Below are positions 26,386 through 37,224 of a DNA stretch of 64,000 bases, piece after piece. The stretch lies in NCBI GenBank assembly GCA_029339505.1, contig JAQISU010000003.1, positions 18,731,001-18,795,000 of the forward strand, read 5' to 3'. Each line of letters starts with the position of its first letter. The first letter of the stretch is position 1. The translations under genes and the position numbers were made by a program. The notes under the pieces were generated by a model. That model saw only the letters and a list, made by a program, of their open reading frames with translations. It was not told the DNA's origin and ran no database searches. Origin of the DNA: Unio delphinus. Lineage: Eukaryota > Mollusca > Bivalvia > Unionida > Unionidae.

Positions 26386-26628
26386 TTGACAATGGAAGTA
26401 TTTAATACAAAAATTATTCCAAAAGTATCAGAAGATCATGATCCTAGAACGAGAACAGAATTTGTAGCGAAGTATAATATAAGTGTAGAAGATATTCCAA
26501 CATTTAAATTACCGGGGTATAATGTACACGAGTTAAAGAAAAAACTTAACGAAGTTATCGACGTTGGTTTCAAAAAGTCCACAACGCATGGAAAAAAACA
26601 GCATCATAACCACAAACAACTATCCTGA
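26386..26628 (+). CDS. unrecognised 80-codon Polinton ORF
   Basis: An acidic/basic mixed peptide beginning MEVFNTKIIPKVSEDHDPRT and ending in a His/Lys-rich tail (HGKKQHHNHK). No domain was recognised. It lies between the two parts of the minor capsid gene, so it may be an insertion, or an internal region of a longer protein whose frame is broken on both sides. Confidence 0.35.
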   Translation: MTMEVFNTKIIPKVSEDHDPRTRTEFVAKYNISVEDIPTFKLPGYNVHELKKKLNEVIDVGFKKSTTHGKKQHHNHKQLS

Positions 26629-26631
26629 CAC

Positions 26632-26964
26632 ATAATAATGACCCAGATGGTGATGGTAGGCACATCGCTCCTCAAAACGTCAATATATCCTCGGTGATTG
26701 CAGTGAATTTAGTATGTGATGTTATCGAAGCAAGCTATCAAATAAAGTTTGAAAGATCGAATCAAGCCCAACAGGGGTATATTCTATATTCATTTGCACC
26801 AACGGCTCCACCAGGATTTCATATCATTATCAACTAATCCAGTCTATATGCGATGTCATAATGTTTCATTAACTAGAATTAACTTCAAACTCACTGACCA
26901 GTCCAATAATCTAATTGATCTACGAGGTGAGGTCCTACAACTTAGTCTGTTTGTGGAATCCTAA
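26632..26964 (+). pseudogene. minor capsid protein, C-terminal part
   Basis: Open from 26,632 to 26,835 (containing NVNISSVIAVNLVCDVIEAS and YILYSFAPTAPPGFHI). It is then continued in another frame to 26,964 with RINFKLTDQSNNLIDLRGEV. The closing L-T-D-Q...D-L-R-G-E pattern is the characteristic end of Polinton minor capsid/penton-like proteins. There is one clear frameshift near 26,830. It is taken as the second part of the gene starting at 25,632. Confidence 0.6.
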
Positions 26965-27081
26965 ATTGCTTGCAATTTCATCGTTTCCGATTTTTCGTCT
27001 TAAGACCACAGATTGTTATATATGAATGAATTGAATTATATGTCAATTTTTCTTGGAAATCGCTGATTTATAAATTCCTTC

Positions 27082-27507
27082 TCATACTTTTCGTACCGAA
27101 GGCATACAAATATTGAAATATTTTCCAGCCTCATTCATTGATTGAAATACTCTTTCTTCGTTATTTTCTGTATTAAATGATTTCACACATTTTGCAATTT
27201 TCAGGTATTTTCCAGTTCTCCCTCGTTTGGTGTTTTCACTTTGTGTAATGGCTTGTAGATTATCCAATTTGTTATATTTAGGATTGGAATCAATATGGTC
27301 AATTACAAATCCATCCTTGATCAATCCATTGTATCATTCATATATTATTCTGTGACAGTGATATTTTTCACTCCTGCACCAAACATCAAATATCCTTGAT
27401 TACTAACAGTACCCACTAGTTTTTTTTAATCTGCTATGTCTGACAATACCATCGCGAGACGCTTCATAATTGGTAATCACAGGATGCGGTTGAAATTCTT
27501 GGTTCAT
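27082..27507 (-). pseudogene. HNH endonuclease with NUMOD4 and NUMOD1 modules (homing-type)
   Basis: Read on the minus strand from ATG 27,507. It begins with MNQEFQPHPVITNYEASRDG followed by VRHSRLKK, a NUMOD4-like module. After stops and a frameshift (27,350-27,420) an HNH core follows: HRIIYE, then GFVIDHIDSNPKYNKLDNLQ and SENTKRG. The C-terminal module, VFQSMNEAGKYFNICMPSVR, is NUMOD1-like and helix-turn-helix. This architecture is typical of phage and giant-virus free-standing homing endonucleases. It is on the opposite strand to the capsid genes, just right of the minor capsid. The HNH residues (His, Asn, His pattern) look present in the open part (27,082-27,324). Confidence 0.75.
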
Positions 27508-27570
27508 TTACCATACTATAATATTATTTGTCTAATTCATTATTTGGTTTAATTATTACTGGGAAATTTT

Positions 27571-27867
27571 TCAATAAGATTCTTTGGGCGTTCTTATGAT
27601 TTTGTCTTTGACGTTGTCAAGGACGTTGTCAGAGTCGGAATTCTTAATTCCTTTATCATAATAACGCTTCAACTCTCTGTATCGTTTACCAACACAACTG
27701 AGACACAATTGCGATTTACCACGAACACCTAAACCAAATCGTATGCAAGGTAGCGGACCTAAACTCCCACGACGTAAGCTTTGTAAATGATATCCACAGA
27801 ATCCACTAATGCATGATTTGTTACATGCGGTTACTGATCCTATCATAAGCCACTTGCAATGATTCAT
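27571..27867 (-). CDS. Cys-rich putative zinc-binding protein
   Basis: An intact 98-codon minus-strand ORF beginning MNHCKWLMIGSV. It has a Cys/His pattern (HC near the start, ACNKSC, FCGYH) that looks like a compact zinc site, and a second CLSC farther on. Its C-terminal third is charged. The presence of similar short Cys-rich proteins in Polintons is my recollection, with no named function. It shares strand and spacing (about 60 bases) with the HNH gene and diverges from the polymerase gene, which starts 44 bases beyond its start. It is one of the few unbroken Polinton ORFs here. Confidence 0.55.
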   Translation of the reverse strand: MNHCKWLMIGSVTACNKSCISGFCGYHLQSLRRGSLGPLPCIRFGLGVRGKSQLCLSCVGKRYRELKRYYDKGIKNSDSDNVLDNVKDKIIRTPKESY

Positions 27868-27910
27868 TATATAATAAATTCTTTATTTAAATACTTGTTT
27901 TAGTTATAAT

Positions 27911-30071
27911 ATGGAGGAGTTCGAAAGATTATCGAAGATTACGCCTTAGAAAAAGGTTGAATTCAATCTCAATAGAGTCTCCGTACATGTACCAAAGGGT
28001 CTAATTAGTGATAGAAGCATGTTGGGTAAAATCCGTGATTGTTTTAATGAATTCAAGCGCGATAGAGCATCTCACTGTTGGTCGAATTGATGGTAGTGTT
28101 GATGCTACCATGAACGACGAAAGAGCAGTAGTGATAATCTCATATCTCGATCAGAAAAAGTATTTTTTTAGAGTGAAATTCATTATCCGCTCAGAAACGG
28201 GAAATTGGATTATACGCGACAAATTTGAACCAATCTTGAAAGATAAAATAACTATCACTGTGAGTCAGAATTCCAAACCAGGATTGCTGACTGGTATTGA
28301 CAAACCATACTACGAGAGATCCTATCCTGTAACAGCAGTTGTTTATGGAGTCTATCCGTTAAATGATAAAGAGAGTATAAAAAATCAAAACCAACCAAAC
28401 TATCATCGTTGAATTGTGTAGCAGAACGAATAATAGAACATTTTACAAACGCTTTGCGTGGAAACAAATTGACGGTTCTAAGACGTAAAAAATAAACGAA
28501 TGGGAATTAACAGTTAGGAAGAACGGAGCAACGATTCAAGGTATAGCCAAATTAGAAGCATCATTAAGATTCTCAATAACCATAATGACGATAACAGGCG
28601 AGATATTACACGAATCAAAATATAAATCCAATCAAAATTATTGGCCATAACGAACATGCATGGACACCTGCTGTAACAATATTTCCGCGGGATAGAACCA
28701 TAAAATATTACACGGGAAATGTATTTGATTTTATTTACGAGTTAGGAAAAAAAGATCCTGTGTCAGTGTGGTTACTTCACAGTTCTGAAGACGAAGAGGG
28801 TAAATTCGATCAATTTGTAAGACCCAATGGTGAATTATACCGTACTGAAGCTCTCCACAACGAGATGAAAAAAACTAGCTAGTGGTTTTTCAACGAATTA
28901 CGACGAACAATTATTAACAAACTGTTTTACAATTCCATCAGATGCAGCTCATTTCACGAGAACGAGAAATCTATGGAAACCAACACACGCAAAATTTCTC
29001 TCAGATATCGAATCAAGCTGCATCGAGTGCCACCATGGTGGATTATGGAATACAAAATACGACCCTAAAAGTATTATTTCGATTGATATGATTGTGTGTT
29101 ATCCAGGGAGTTTTCTTGGGTACGGAGAGTGCTCTGAGTACTTCAAAATATTTGGATATCCCACACCCGTGACCCGTGTTGCGATTAATGGACCAATGCC
29201 TGATTTCGATCTCACCGGATTCGCTCGTGTGGTATCATTTGAATTGGCTAAAGGACTTCATCTGTGTTGTTATGTTTGGTTTGGTAGACACATCTCTGAA
29301 AAACACTGGATGCCAATAGTGTTATTACGGTATATGATTGATTCTAAAATGCTGATATCGCTGATTGTCAGTGAAGCAATTATATCATATCGAGCGCAGA
29401 CCGAAGTCTGGTTACCACAAGCCGATAGTGTAGATAGTATAATCAGCGAAAACAAAAAACAATTCCCCGATCTCGACGAAGAATATATCTTGAAATGGTC
29501 CAAATAAATCTTTGAAGTTAGAAATAAACAAGGAAAAGATTTCGGGAGAAGAATAATTGGTAAATTCACACAAGGTGGAAAATACGACCATAAACGATAT
29601 TCTTCGCGGTTGATTATAGATGATGCTGAATACGATTTTATAATCGCAGATGTAACATCTAGGGTTATATACGTCGATCGTGAAGATGCTTTCTTGTCCG
29701 ATGGAATCAAATTAGGTACAATTGTTACTTACACAGATGGAGAAAATCCTCAATATACGTACGTAAGGTCGTCTATGTTGGCTTATGCTTCTATTAATTT
29801 ACTTTCGATGATAAATAGATTTCCTGACACCACGGTTAGAGTAGCCACTGATTCATTTTATATAGACGTAAAACATAGCGAAGCTGTGGCTGAATTTACT
29901 AATTCAGACGAGAGTTGGGGATCATGGAGAATTAAAAAGGAAATACTGCGTGATTACTCCAAATCTGCAGTTACGATTGAAAACAATTATTTGAAAATAA
30001 TCAGATATCAGAACTATATAATGTACAGTCGTGTTCCGATCCAATATGTAGATATAAAACCAGTTACTTAA
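27911..30071 (+). pseudogene. family B DNA polymerase (Polinton, protein-primed type)
   Basis: The ATG at 27,911 starts MEEFERLSKITP, then a TAG at 27,947. The N-terminal ~300 codons survive in pieces across several frames (28,008-28,412, 28,395-28,480, 28,490-28,640, 28,650-28,880). From about 28,880 the palm region is open to 29,507 and again, after one TAA, to 30,071. Motif A is SIDMIVCYPGSF (29,077-29,112). Motif B is near RRIIGKFTQGGK (about 29,547-29,580). Motif C is VRVATDSFYI (29,835-29,860), holding the catalytic Asp. The exonuclease domain is not confidently placed. It would replicate the element with the helicase that follows without a gap. Confidence 0.85.
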
Positions 30072-31067
30072 ACGGCTGTAGTGGGTCAGGGAAGACGACT
30101 CGTACGATCGAATTATTTCGAGGGAAATCAAACATGATTGTTCTAAAACTAAAACAGAGACTTGCAAGAGAGATGAAACAAGGAGGAATTAATGCTTGCA
30201 CTTATCAGTTTCTTTCGATGGAATGGTGACGTATGGACTCCTGATCGAATGGGTGAGAAATATATTCCTGAAATCATCATTTGGGATGAGATATGCACAG
30301 TGTCGTTAGATTTATTAGAAAGGTTTCTTGATTGGTTATTGCTAGCGAATACAAAAGTGATAATGTGTGGCGATCATGGTCAGCCACCACCATTTGTCGA
30401 TTTGTCTCCACATGATTGGCTAAAGAATTTTGTAGACTATTATGAAGAAATTAATACCGATCATAGAGCACTTGATAATGAATTACGAGAGTTTAAGAAA
30501 CTAATCAGATTACAACCGGATAGAATCCAATGTGAAATAGCACGTGAAATAATTTCGGATACCCCATTAAATGATTTCTGGGAAGCGTGGAGATCAAACG
30601 ATTTGATAGTGGCAAGTAGAAATCTAGTCAGAGACACACTTCGGATGAAGTTATTTAACACACACAAAGAAACATTTGCAACACTTCCAGTGCCGCTGTT
30701 TTATAGACCCAAGAATACACGAAGACAAAATATCAAAGTTGATATTCCAGGCCTGAAGCAGATTTTAGTGTTAAATGATATTGTGTTAGTTGATATCAGT
30801 GTTGTCGAAGATGCATTGCATACTGATAAATCCCCTTGGAAGCTAGGATACGCAGCGACGATACATTCTTCGCAAGGGTTGGCTATATCCGATACAATTG
30901 TTTGGATCATAGATAATCACATCAAGTGGTCGAATTTAGTTTATCTTGCGGTGTCCAGAGTACGAAGAATAAATCAACTTCGAAGAGTTGTTTTAGATTA
31001 TATTGACACTACAATAAGTGATATTGTCAGCTATGATCTAATCAGAAAAAAAACTCTCTGGTTATAA
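30065..31067 (+). pseudogene. SF1 helicase domain, apparently the continuation of the polymerase gene
   Basis: Starts as YLNGCSGSGKTT, a Walker A motif, overlapping the last codons of the polymerase frame with no start codon near. After a frameshift around 30,205 it is open to 31,067. Walker B is EIIIWDE (30,262-30,285). The motif III-like CGDHGQPPPF follows (30,368-30,400). Late motifs are YAATIHSSQGLAISD (30,850-30,895) and NLVYLAVSRVRR (30,935-30,970). This set marks a RecD/Pif1-type SF1 helicase. The continuity with the polymerase suggests a PolB-helicase fusion. Role: DNA unwinding in element replication (inferred). Confidence 0.8.
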
Positions 31068-31074
31068 ACAATAG

Positions 31075-31302
31075 GACAAAATAAATAACAGAAAATTTGA
31101 CATTGATGCTGAATTTATAATCACACTGAAACAACAACAGAATAATCACTGCGCGAGTTGTACTTGTATAATGCGTTGGTGTTGGTCGGATAAAGATCCC
31201 TGCCAATTTACCGTAGACAGAAAGAATAGTAGTGTTGGTCATACCAGAGAGAATGTGATGCTTACTTGTCTTGAGTGCAACAGACAAAGAGGTGCTAGTT
31301 AA
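31075..31302 (+). CDS. HNH-type zinc domain, short, no own start codon
   Basis: An open stretch of 76 codons without ATG. It holds a CASC knuckle and later CLECNRQRG, flanking FTVDRKNSSVGHTRENV. This is the spacing of an HNH endonuclease fold with structural zinc (C-x2-C, D-R...H...N, C-x2-C). It starts 8 bases after the helicase stop in a different frame, and an 8-A run precedes that stop, so it may be the C-terminal domain of the polymerase-helicase protein detached by a frameshift. Its stop codon overlaps the end of the convergent integrase gene. Confidence 0.6.
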   Translation, partial: DKINNRKFDIDAEFIITLKQQQNNHCASCTCIMRWCWSDKDPCQFTVDRKNSSVGHTRENVMLTCLECNRQRGAS

Positions 31303-31846
31303 GACCACGCGGTGGTAATTGAGTATCCTCGGGTATCACTTGTAGTTGTTCACGAGTAAATCTCCGCTGAGGAACAGTTGAATCCAACCTATAGACTGGC
31401 GATCTACCCGTAGATCGTGTTATGCTAGATATTTTATGTGCAGTAACACTCCAACTAGGACCAGTAGCTCTTTTTGCCACCTTCGAGTTCTCCTGGTTCA
31501 TATAAATATCTAACAGTGACATTGCCGAGCATTGGTTGTTTTGAAAAATCACTTTGCGGTTTTTTACGGGTATATACTCTTTTTTCATCGCATTGTAAGG
31601 TTTCATATGAATTGTTCGAGTAATCTCATTTTTCAGCGCGGTAATTACGCCTGGTAATCTCTTGACCCATTCACAAGATCGCTTATCCTGAATAAATTCC
31701 TTCGCGTATTGATATCCAAAAAACCGCTCAGCAAGTGTCCGATTAAATCGTTCAACAATTACGAGTTTACTGATTGCTGCTTTACCCCTCCAGTATCCTC
31801 TTGGTGAATAATAAATAGATTCCGTGATGTTATTAATTACCAGCAC
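31295..31846 (-). pseudogene. Polinton integrase lacking its catalytic core
   Basis: The minus-strand open frame begins with a segment like the integrase N-terminus (SIYYSPRGYWRGKAAISKLV). It then jumps at once to IVERFNRTLAERFFGYQYAK, which in this family lies after the catalytic core. About 180 residues remain, ending in a chromodomain-like region (VYRLDSTVPQRRFTREQLQV). The two Asp of the DDE triad, expected between those blocks, are missing; only the Glu of VERFN remains. The apparent start at 31,846 overlaps the upstream PLA2-like gene and is not an ATG in a good context. Complete family members are about 150 residues longer. Confidence 0.85.
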
Positions 31847-32350
31847 CCGACATCAATTTACTTTTCATCGCCAATTTTATCAACCATAAAGCCAATTTTT
31901 CTTTGAAGGATTTATCAGTGATCAACGCATGAATTCATTTTACATCTGCGATATGTCTGTTATGCAGATTGCTACTTTTATAAGCAATATCATGAGCATG
32001 ACACGCCTTATCAATAGCGTTTATTGGGTTTTCACCGGGTCGGGGTTTTGTTTTGATCATCGAGTCGGATATCGAGTCTGATCCCGCGTTCACAATAACT
32101 ATATCCTGGAAGGTGTTTTTCTCCTGGATATTTTGCCCATGGTGTTCCTGGTAATTTTACTAACTTGGCGGCAACATCACCTAATCGTTTTTTTTTTAAT
32201 CATCTGCAGATTTCATAGAAACAAATCTAAATTTTTTGTACCACATTGTTCACACTTACCAGTAAGTGCTGATCTGTTTTTTTTAGTTGTAATCATCGTC
32301 AAGTCCTTTGTGCTAGTACGCTTCTTACATTTCACACAATATAGATCCAT
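31833..32350 (-). pseudogene. zinc-ribbon (DUF5679-like) plus phospholipase A2-like protein
   Basis: From ATG 32,350 on the minus strand. MDLYCVKCKKRTSTKDL and later CEQCGTKN form a CxxC...CxxC ribbon like DUF5679. After a frame break near 32,225 the next segment contains LVKLPGTPW and PGEKHLPGYSYC (the calcium-loop region, reading YCERG here). After another break comes AIDKACHAHDIAYKSS, with the His-Asp pair of the PLA2 catalytic helix (31,985-32,020). The stop is at 31,833. Such secreted-PLA2-like domains occur in parvovirus VP1 and in Polintons, where they are thought to disrupt membranes. The copy has at least three breaks. Confidence 0.7.
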
Positions 32351-32367
32351 AATTTATTTATAATAAC

Positions 32368-33032
32368 ATGAATGTAATTGAATTTTCGGCGACAAAAAAA
32401 AACGAGAACCAGTTAAACACCATGCAGCGCTACCGAATGATATTCTCATTATTATAATCGGACCATCTGGAAGTGACAAGACACAACTGCTACTTAATTT
32501 GATAATGAGATGGATGAAATGGAATAAACTATATTTGATTGTCCCTAGTGTAGACGATCAGGAATGTTACGAGGTGTTAAAGGATTTTAACGAGAAAGCA
32601 AAATCTGAAATCGATGAGAATATTATTGACTTTATAACCGATATCGAGGAAGCACCCAGCATTGATGATATTAATGGAAGTATTAATAATTTAGTCGTAT
32701 ATGATGATGTCATGTTAGACAATCAAAAGAATCCTGCTAGGATATTTTCCAGAGGTAGGCATAAAAATACCGATGTGATATATATCACTGAACGATACAC
32801 TCAAATACCAAATGTGATCAGAGATAACTGCAATATTCTTACTGTATTCAACGGACTTGACACACATACGCTACGAAATATTTGGCAAACTTGGTGCGAC
32901 GGTGATATGGATTATAATCTCTTTAGAAATTTCTTTAGTCATGCTCAGTCAATTCCACATGGATCTGTAACGATAAATGTACATGATTCTAGATCAAGAT
33001 ATCGTGTCGGACTTGAACAAATATTCAGTTGA
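32368..33032 (+). pseudogene. FtsK/HerA-type (A32-like) genome packaging ATPase
   Basis: ATG 32,368 (MNVIEFSATKK). A frameshift occurs at the 9-A run near 32,392-32,400, after which the frame is open to 33,032. Walker A is IIGPSGSDKTQLL (32,454-32,490), with Asp in place of the usual Gly before Lys. Walker B is NLVVYDDVM (32,690-32,715), followed by FSRGRHKNTDVIYITERYTQ, typical of the packaging ATPase arm. About 210 codons, near the Polinton norm. It would pump element DNA into capsids. It is the last gene, ending 2 bases before the right terminal repeat starts. Confidence 0.85.
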
Positions 33033-33033
33033 A

Positions 33034-33189
33034 ATCGTAAAAAAGATTTTTAACCCCATAGCAGCAGAGGGGGCGCGACAACGACTTTGGCGTCTCCAAA
33101 AGAAACTTTTATTTTAAAATTTTGGAGGAAGCCTTGGTTTGCCAAATAGACGCTTCTAAAAAGTTGTCCGATTCGCCCTCTCTGCTGCT
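33034..33189 (-). repeat. Polinton right terminal inverted repeat
   Basis: It starts ATCGTAAAAAAGATTTTTAA and continues through the AGCAGCAGAGGGGGCGCGAC block and GGAGGAAGCCTTGGTTTGCC to CGCCCTCTCTGCTGCT. It is inverted relative to 19,844-19,995. Its outer end repeats, in inverted form, the AGCAGCAGAG-GGGCG block present at its inner end, so the repeat can fold on itself. Confidence 0.92.
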
Positions 33190-33577
33190 GAGAGAGAGAG
33201 AGAGGGGGGTCAACACTGTACACAAGGGAAGTTTTACATTAAACTGCCATTCATGAGAAGAAGGCACGCTAGACACAACAGGTATTACATATTCAAAATG
33301 AATATACGATTACAGTAGTATGACTTTAGGCTCTAAACAACGGTGACAAAAAAACGTGAAAACAATAAGCCCTTGTAAATTTAACAATTAATCCCTGGAA
33401 AAAAGTTGCAAAAATGGAGGACAAAACGTACAGTTTTAATGCTCAAATACTGTAATAATCCAAGAATTATCCACGAATTAAATTGCAAACGATTTAAGGT
33501 CGAGTATTGTTGGAAAATCCAAGATGGAAGGTAATGACGTATGCTGATGTCTGTTTTGTGATTATCTCTAGTTAGTT

Positions 33578-33884
33578 CACCGCTTTGGTGGTCTAGTGAT
33601 TAGAGCGGTGATTGGAAGCAGAAGGTCGTAGGTTCGAACCCCGGCCGAGTCACACCAACGCCATACCAAAGACTTGCAAAAATGGTACTAATAGCTGCCT
33701 CTCCAGGAGCTCAGCATCAAGGGGTTAGTGTCAGGACTGGTCGGACTGGTGTCAGGATAATGTGACGGAGGAGCATCATGCTACATATATATGGCACGAT
33801 GCCTCAGTGCTAGACATCACTATAAACTGCCACCCTGCAGACATCGTAGCGATATGGCTAAAAAAATAAAAGCTACGTTAAAAA

Positions 33885-33930
<46 letters not shown>
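33578..33930 (+). mobile_element. SINE-A copy, full length, with (CA)n tail
   Basis: The head has an A box TGGTCTAGTGATTAGAGCGG and a B box GGTTCGAACCCC. The body contains GTCAGGATAATGTGAC and CTAGACATCACTATAAACTG, and the end is AAAGCTACGTTAAAAATC followed by (CA)22. It is the best copy in the window. It sits inside an LTR (see the split LTR entry). Confidence 0.9.
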
Positions 33931-33939
<9 letters not shown>

Positions 33940-34030
33940 AACACTCCCGGTGTTGGAAATTTAAATTAAGATTTGATGAACTGTCTTTATCCAATAATTC
34001 TGTATGAGCGCATCTAATATTTCCAGATTT

Positions 34031-35691
<1,661 letters not shown>

Positions 35692-36106
35692 CCCAACCTA
35701 AAAAAAGGAAACCTCTTCAGCGAATTAATCCTTTGACATCCAAATGAATTTATAATATATAATCAAAAACTGGCTACAACGTTATTTGCAAAAACCCAGA
35801 ACTAATTTTCACTAACACAAAGATAATATCGTGTTCTAATACGCGTTTTCAAAAAAAATCATCAAATTGTAAAATAAAATCACGAAGAGGGAATAGAGCC
35901 ACGTGATCGTTTATAAAATGTACTCCTTACATGACCCTGAAAAAAAACAATCATTCCAATTCCAAGAATAAAATGTTCTTTACTTTTTCACTAGTCCCAT
36001 ATTGACCCTAACAGCCAATCAGTTTAAAATAAAAATGATACCTGTTTACGTGGGTGCAACTAACATTGAATCAAAGTCAGAATCTAGGTTAGCATTACTT
36101 TCATTG

Positions 36107-36199
36107 TTTTTGTCGTTTGTTTTTTCTGCAGGGTAGTCATATCATTACTAATAGTGTAAAGCGCTGAGAGCTTCGATAGATTAGGCGCTATACAAAGTC

Positions 36200-36259
<60 letters not shown>
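36107..36259 (+). mobile_element. LINE 3' tail ending in (ATT)n, 5'-truncated copy
   Basis: Matches the 3' end of the LINE at 49,054-51,024: TTCATTGTTTTTGTC, then GTAGTCATATCATTA and AGATTAGGCGCTATACAAAG, then (ATT)18. It is inserted in the LTR between AGCATT and ACCAAAGAATATTC. Confidence 0.85.
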
Positions 36260-36439
36260 TACCAAAGAATATTCGGGTCAACCGATGTTCTGAAAAACGT
36301 CATCTCTACCGAATACATTTACATAACAATAGCATGTAATGTACATCTGTTAATCTGTTATTAAATTATCTTTTCTCTTTATGTGCCTGATGTTATGATT
36401 ATATTCCTGTAACAATAAACTTCACTCTATTAGCTAATA

Positions 36440-36705
36440 TTTGTATTAACAAGCACAGGGAATTTAGAGATAGCATAAGCCTTAGCATATATAGGTTTAT
36501 TTTGTCCATACCGCACGATGTCATTAAATGTTACACTAGCACCGCAGAACTTATTTGTAGATAAATTCTTTGTCAAATTGGCATCGTTGAGTCCTGTAAA
36601 GAATTTCCGAATTCTTGCTAAATGTTCGTTCCAGGTGTCGTTGTAGTTGATGACATCATCGATGCAAGCATCACAAGTATCCAGATGATCATATTATTAA
36701 GGCGT
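36440..36705 (-). pseudogene. Gypsy reverse transcriptase fragment
   Basis: On the minus strand it reads CDACIDDVINYNDTWNEHLA, the RT catalytic block with the Asp pair intact, then IRKFFTGLNDANLT and NKFCGASVTF. It is collinear with the minus-strand RT at 53,715-53,960 but with a different catalytic block. It lies between two LTR copies of the same family (36,720-37,222 and 33,316-36,310), so it is the remnant interior of a deleted Gypsy element. Confidence 0.8.
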
Positions 36706-36719
36706 TGATTACGTACGTA

Positions 36720-37222
36720 GAGACACTATCTTTATCCAAGAATTATGGATGAGCACATAAACTATTTCCAGATATGCGAATTAATTCTTTACAATCCAAA
36801 AATATGAAGCAATGTTACACATGGATTCAAAAACTGGCTACCAAAACAGGAAACAACTTGATGTCATTTGTAAAAGCGAAGAACTAATTTTCACTAAAAC
36901 AAAAATAATATAATATGTAGTTTACAAACAATCCCCAAATTGCAAAATCACGAAAGGTGAAGTAGTCGCATGATCGTTCATATCACATACTCCTAACATA
37001 ACCTAACCATAACTAATCATTCCAAGAATTAAATGTTGCTTACTTCTCCACTAATCCCATCAAGACCCTTGACAACAACCAATCATTTTTAAATAAAATT
37101 GAAATCGGTGTTACGTGGTCGCCACTAACCATGAATCAAGGTCAGCATTTAGGTCACCATTTCTTGTTTACCAAAGAATATTCAGGTTAACCGATTGTCT
37201 GAAATCAAATCATCTCTAGTGA
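36720..37222 (-). mobile_element. Gypsy LTR copy, truncated
   Basis: From TTTATCCAAGAATTATGGATGAG through AAAAACTGGCTACC to ACCAAAGAATATTCAGG it is collinear with 47,690-48,010 and with the 35,692-36,310 pieces. Its start is cut where it meets the RT fragment. Confidence 0.75.
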
Positions 37223-37224
37223 AG

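Noticed and set aside
29270..29710. 146-codon minus-strand ORF within the polymerase
   Set aside because: Shadow of the plus-strand DNA polymerase reading frame, which carries the family motifs.
33578..33650. tRNA gene
   Set aside because: The head of a full-length SINE-A with several collinear copies; no clean cloverleaf end or terminator.
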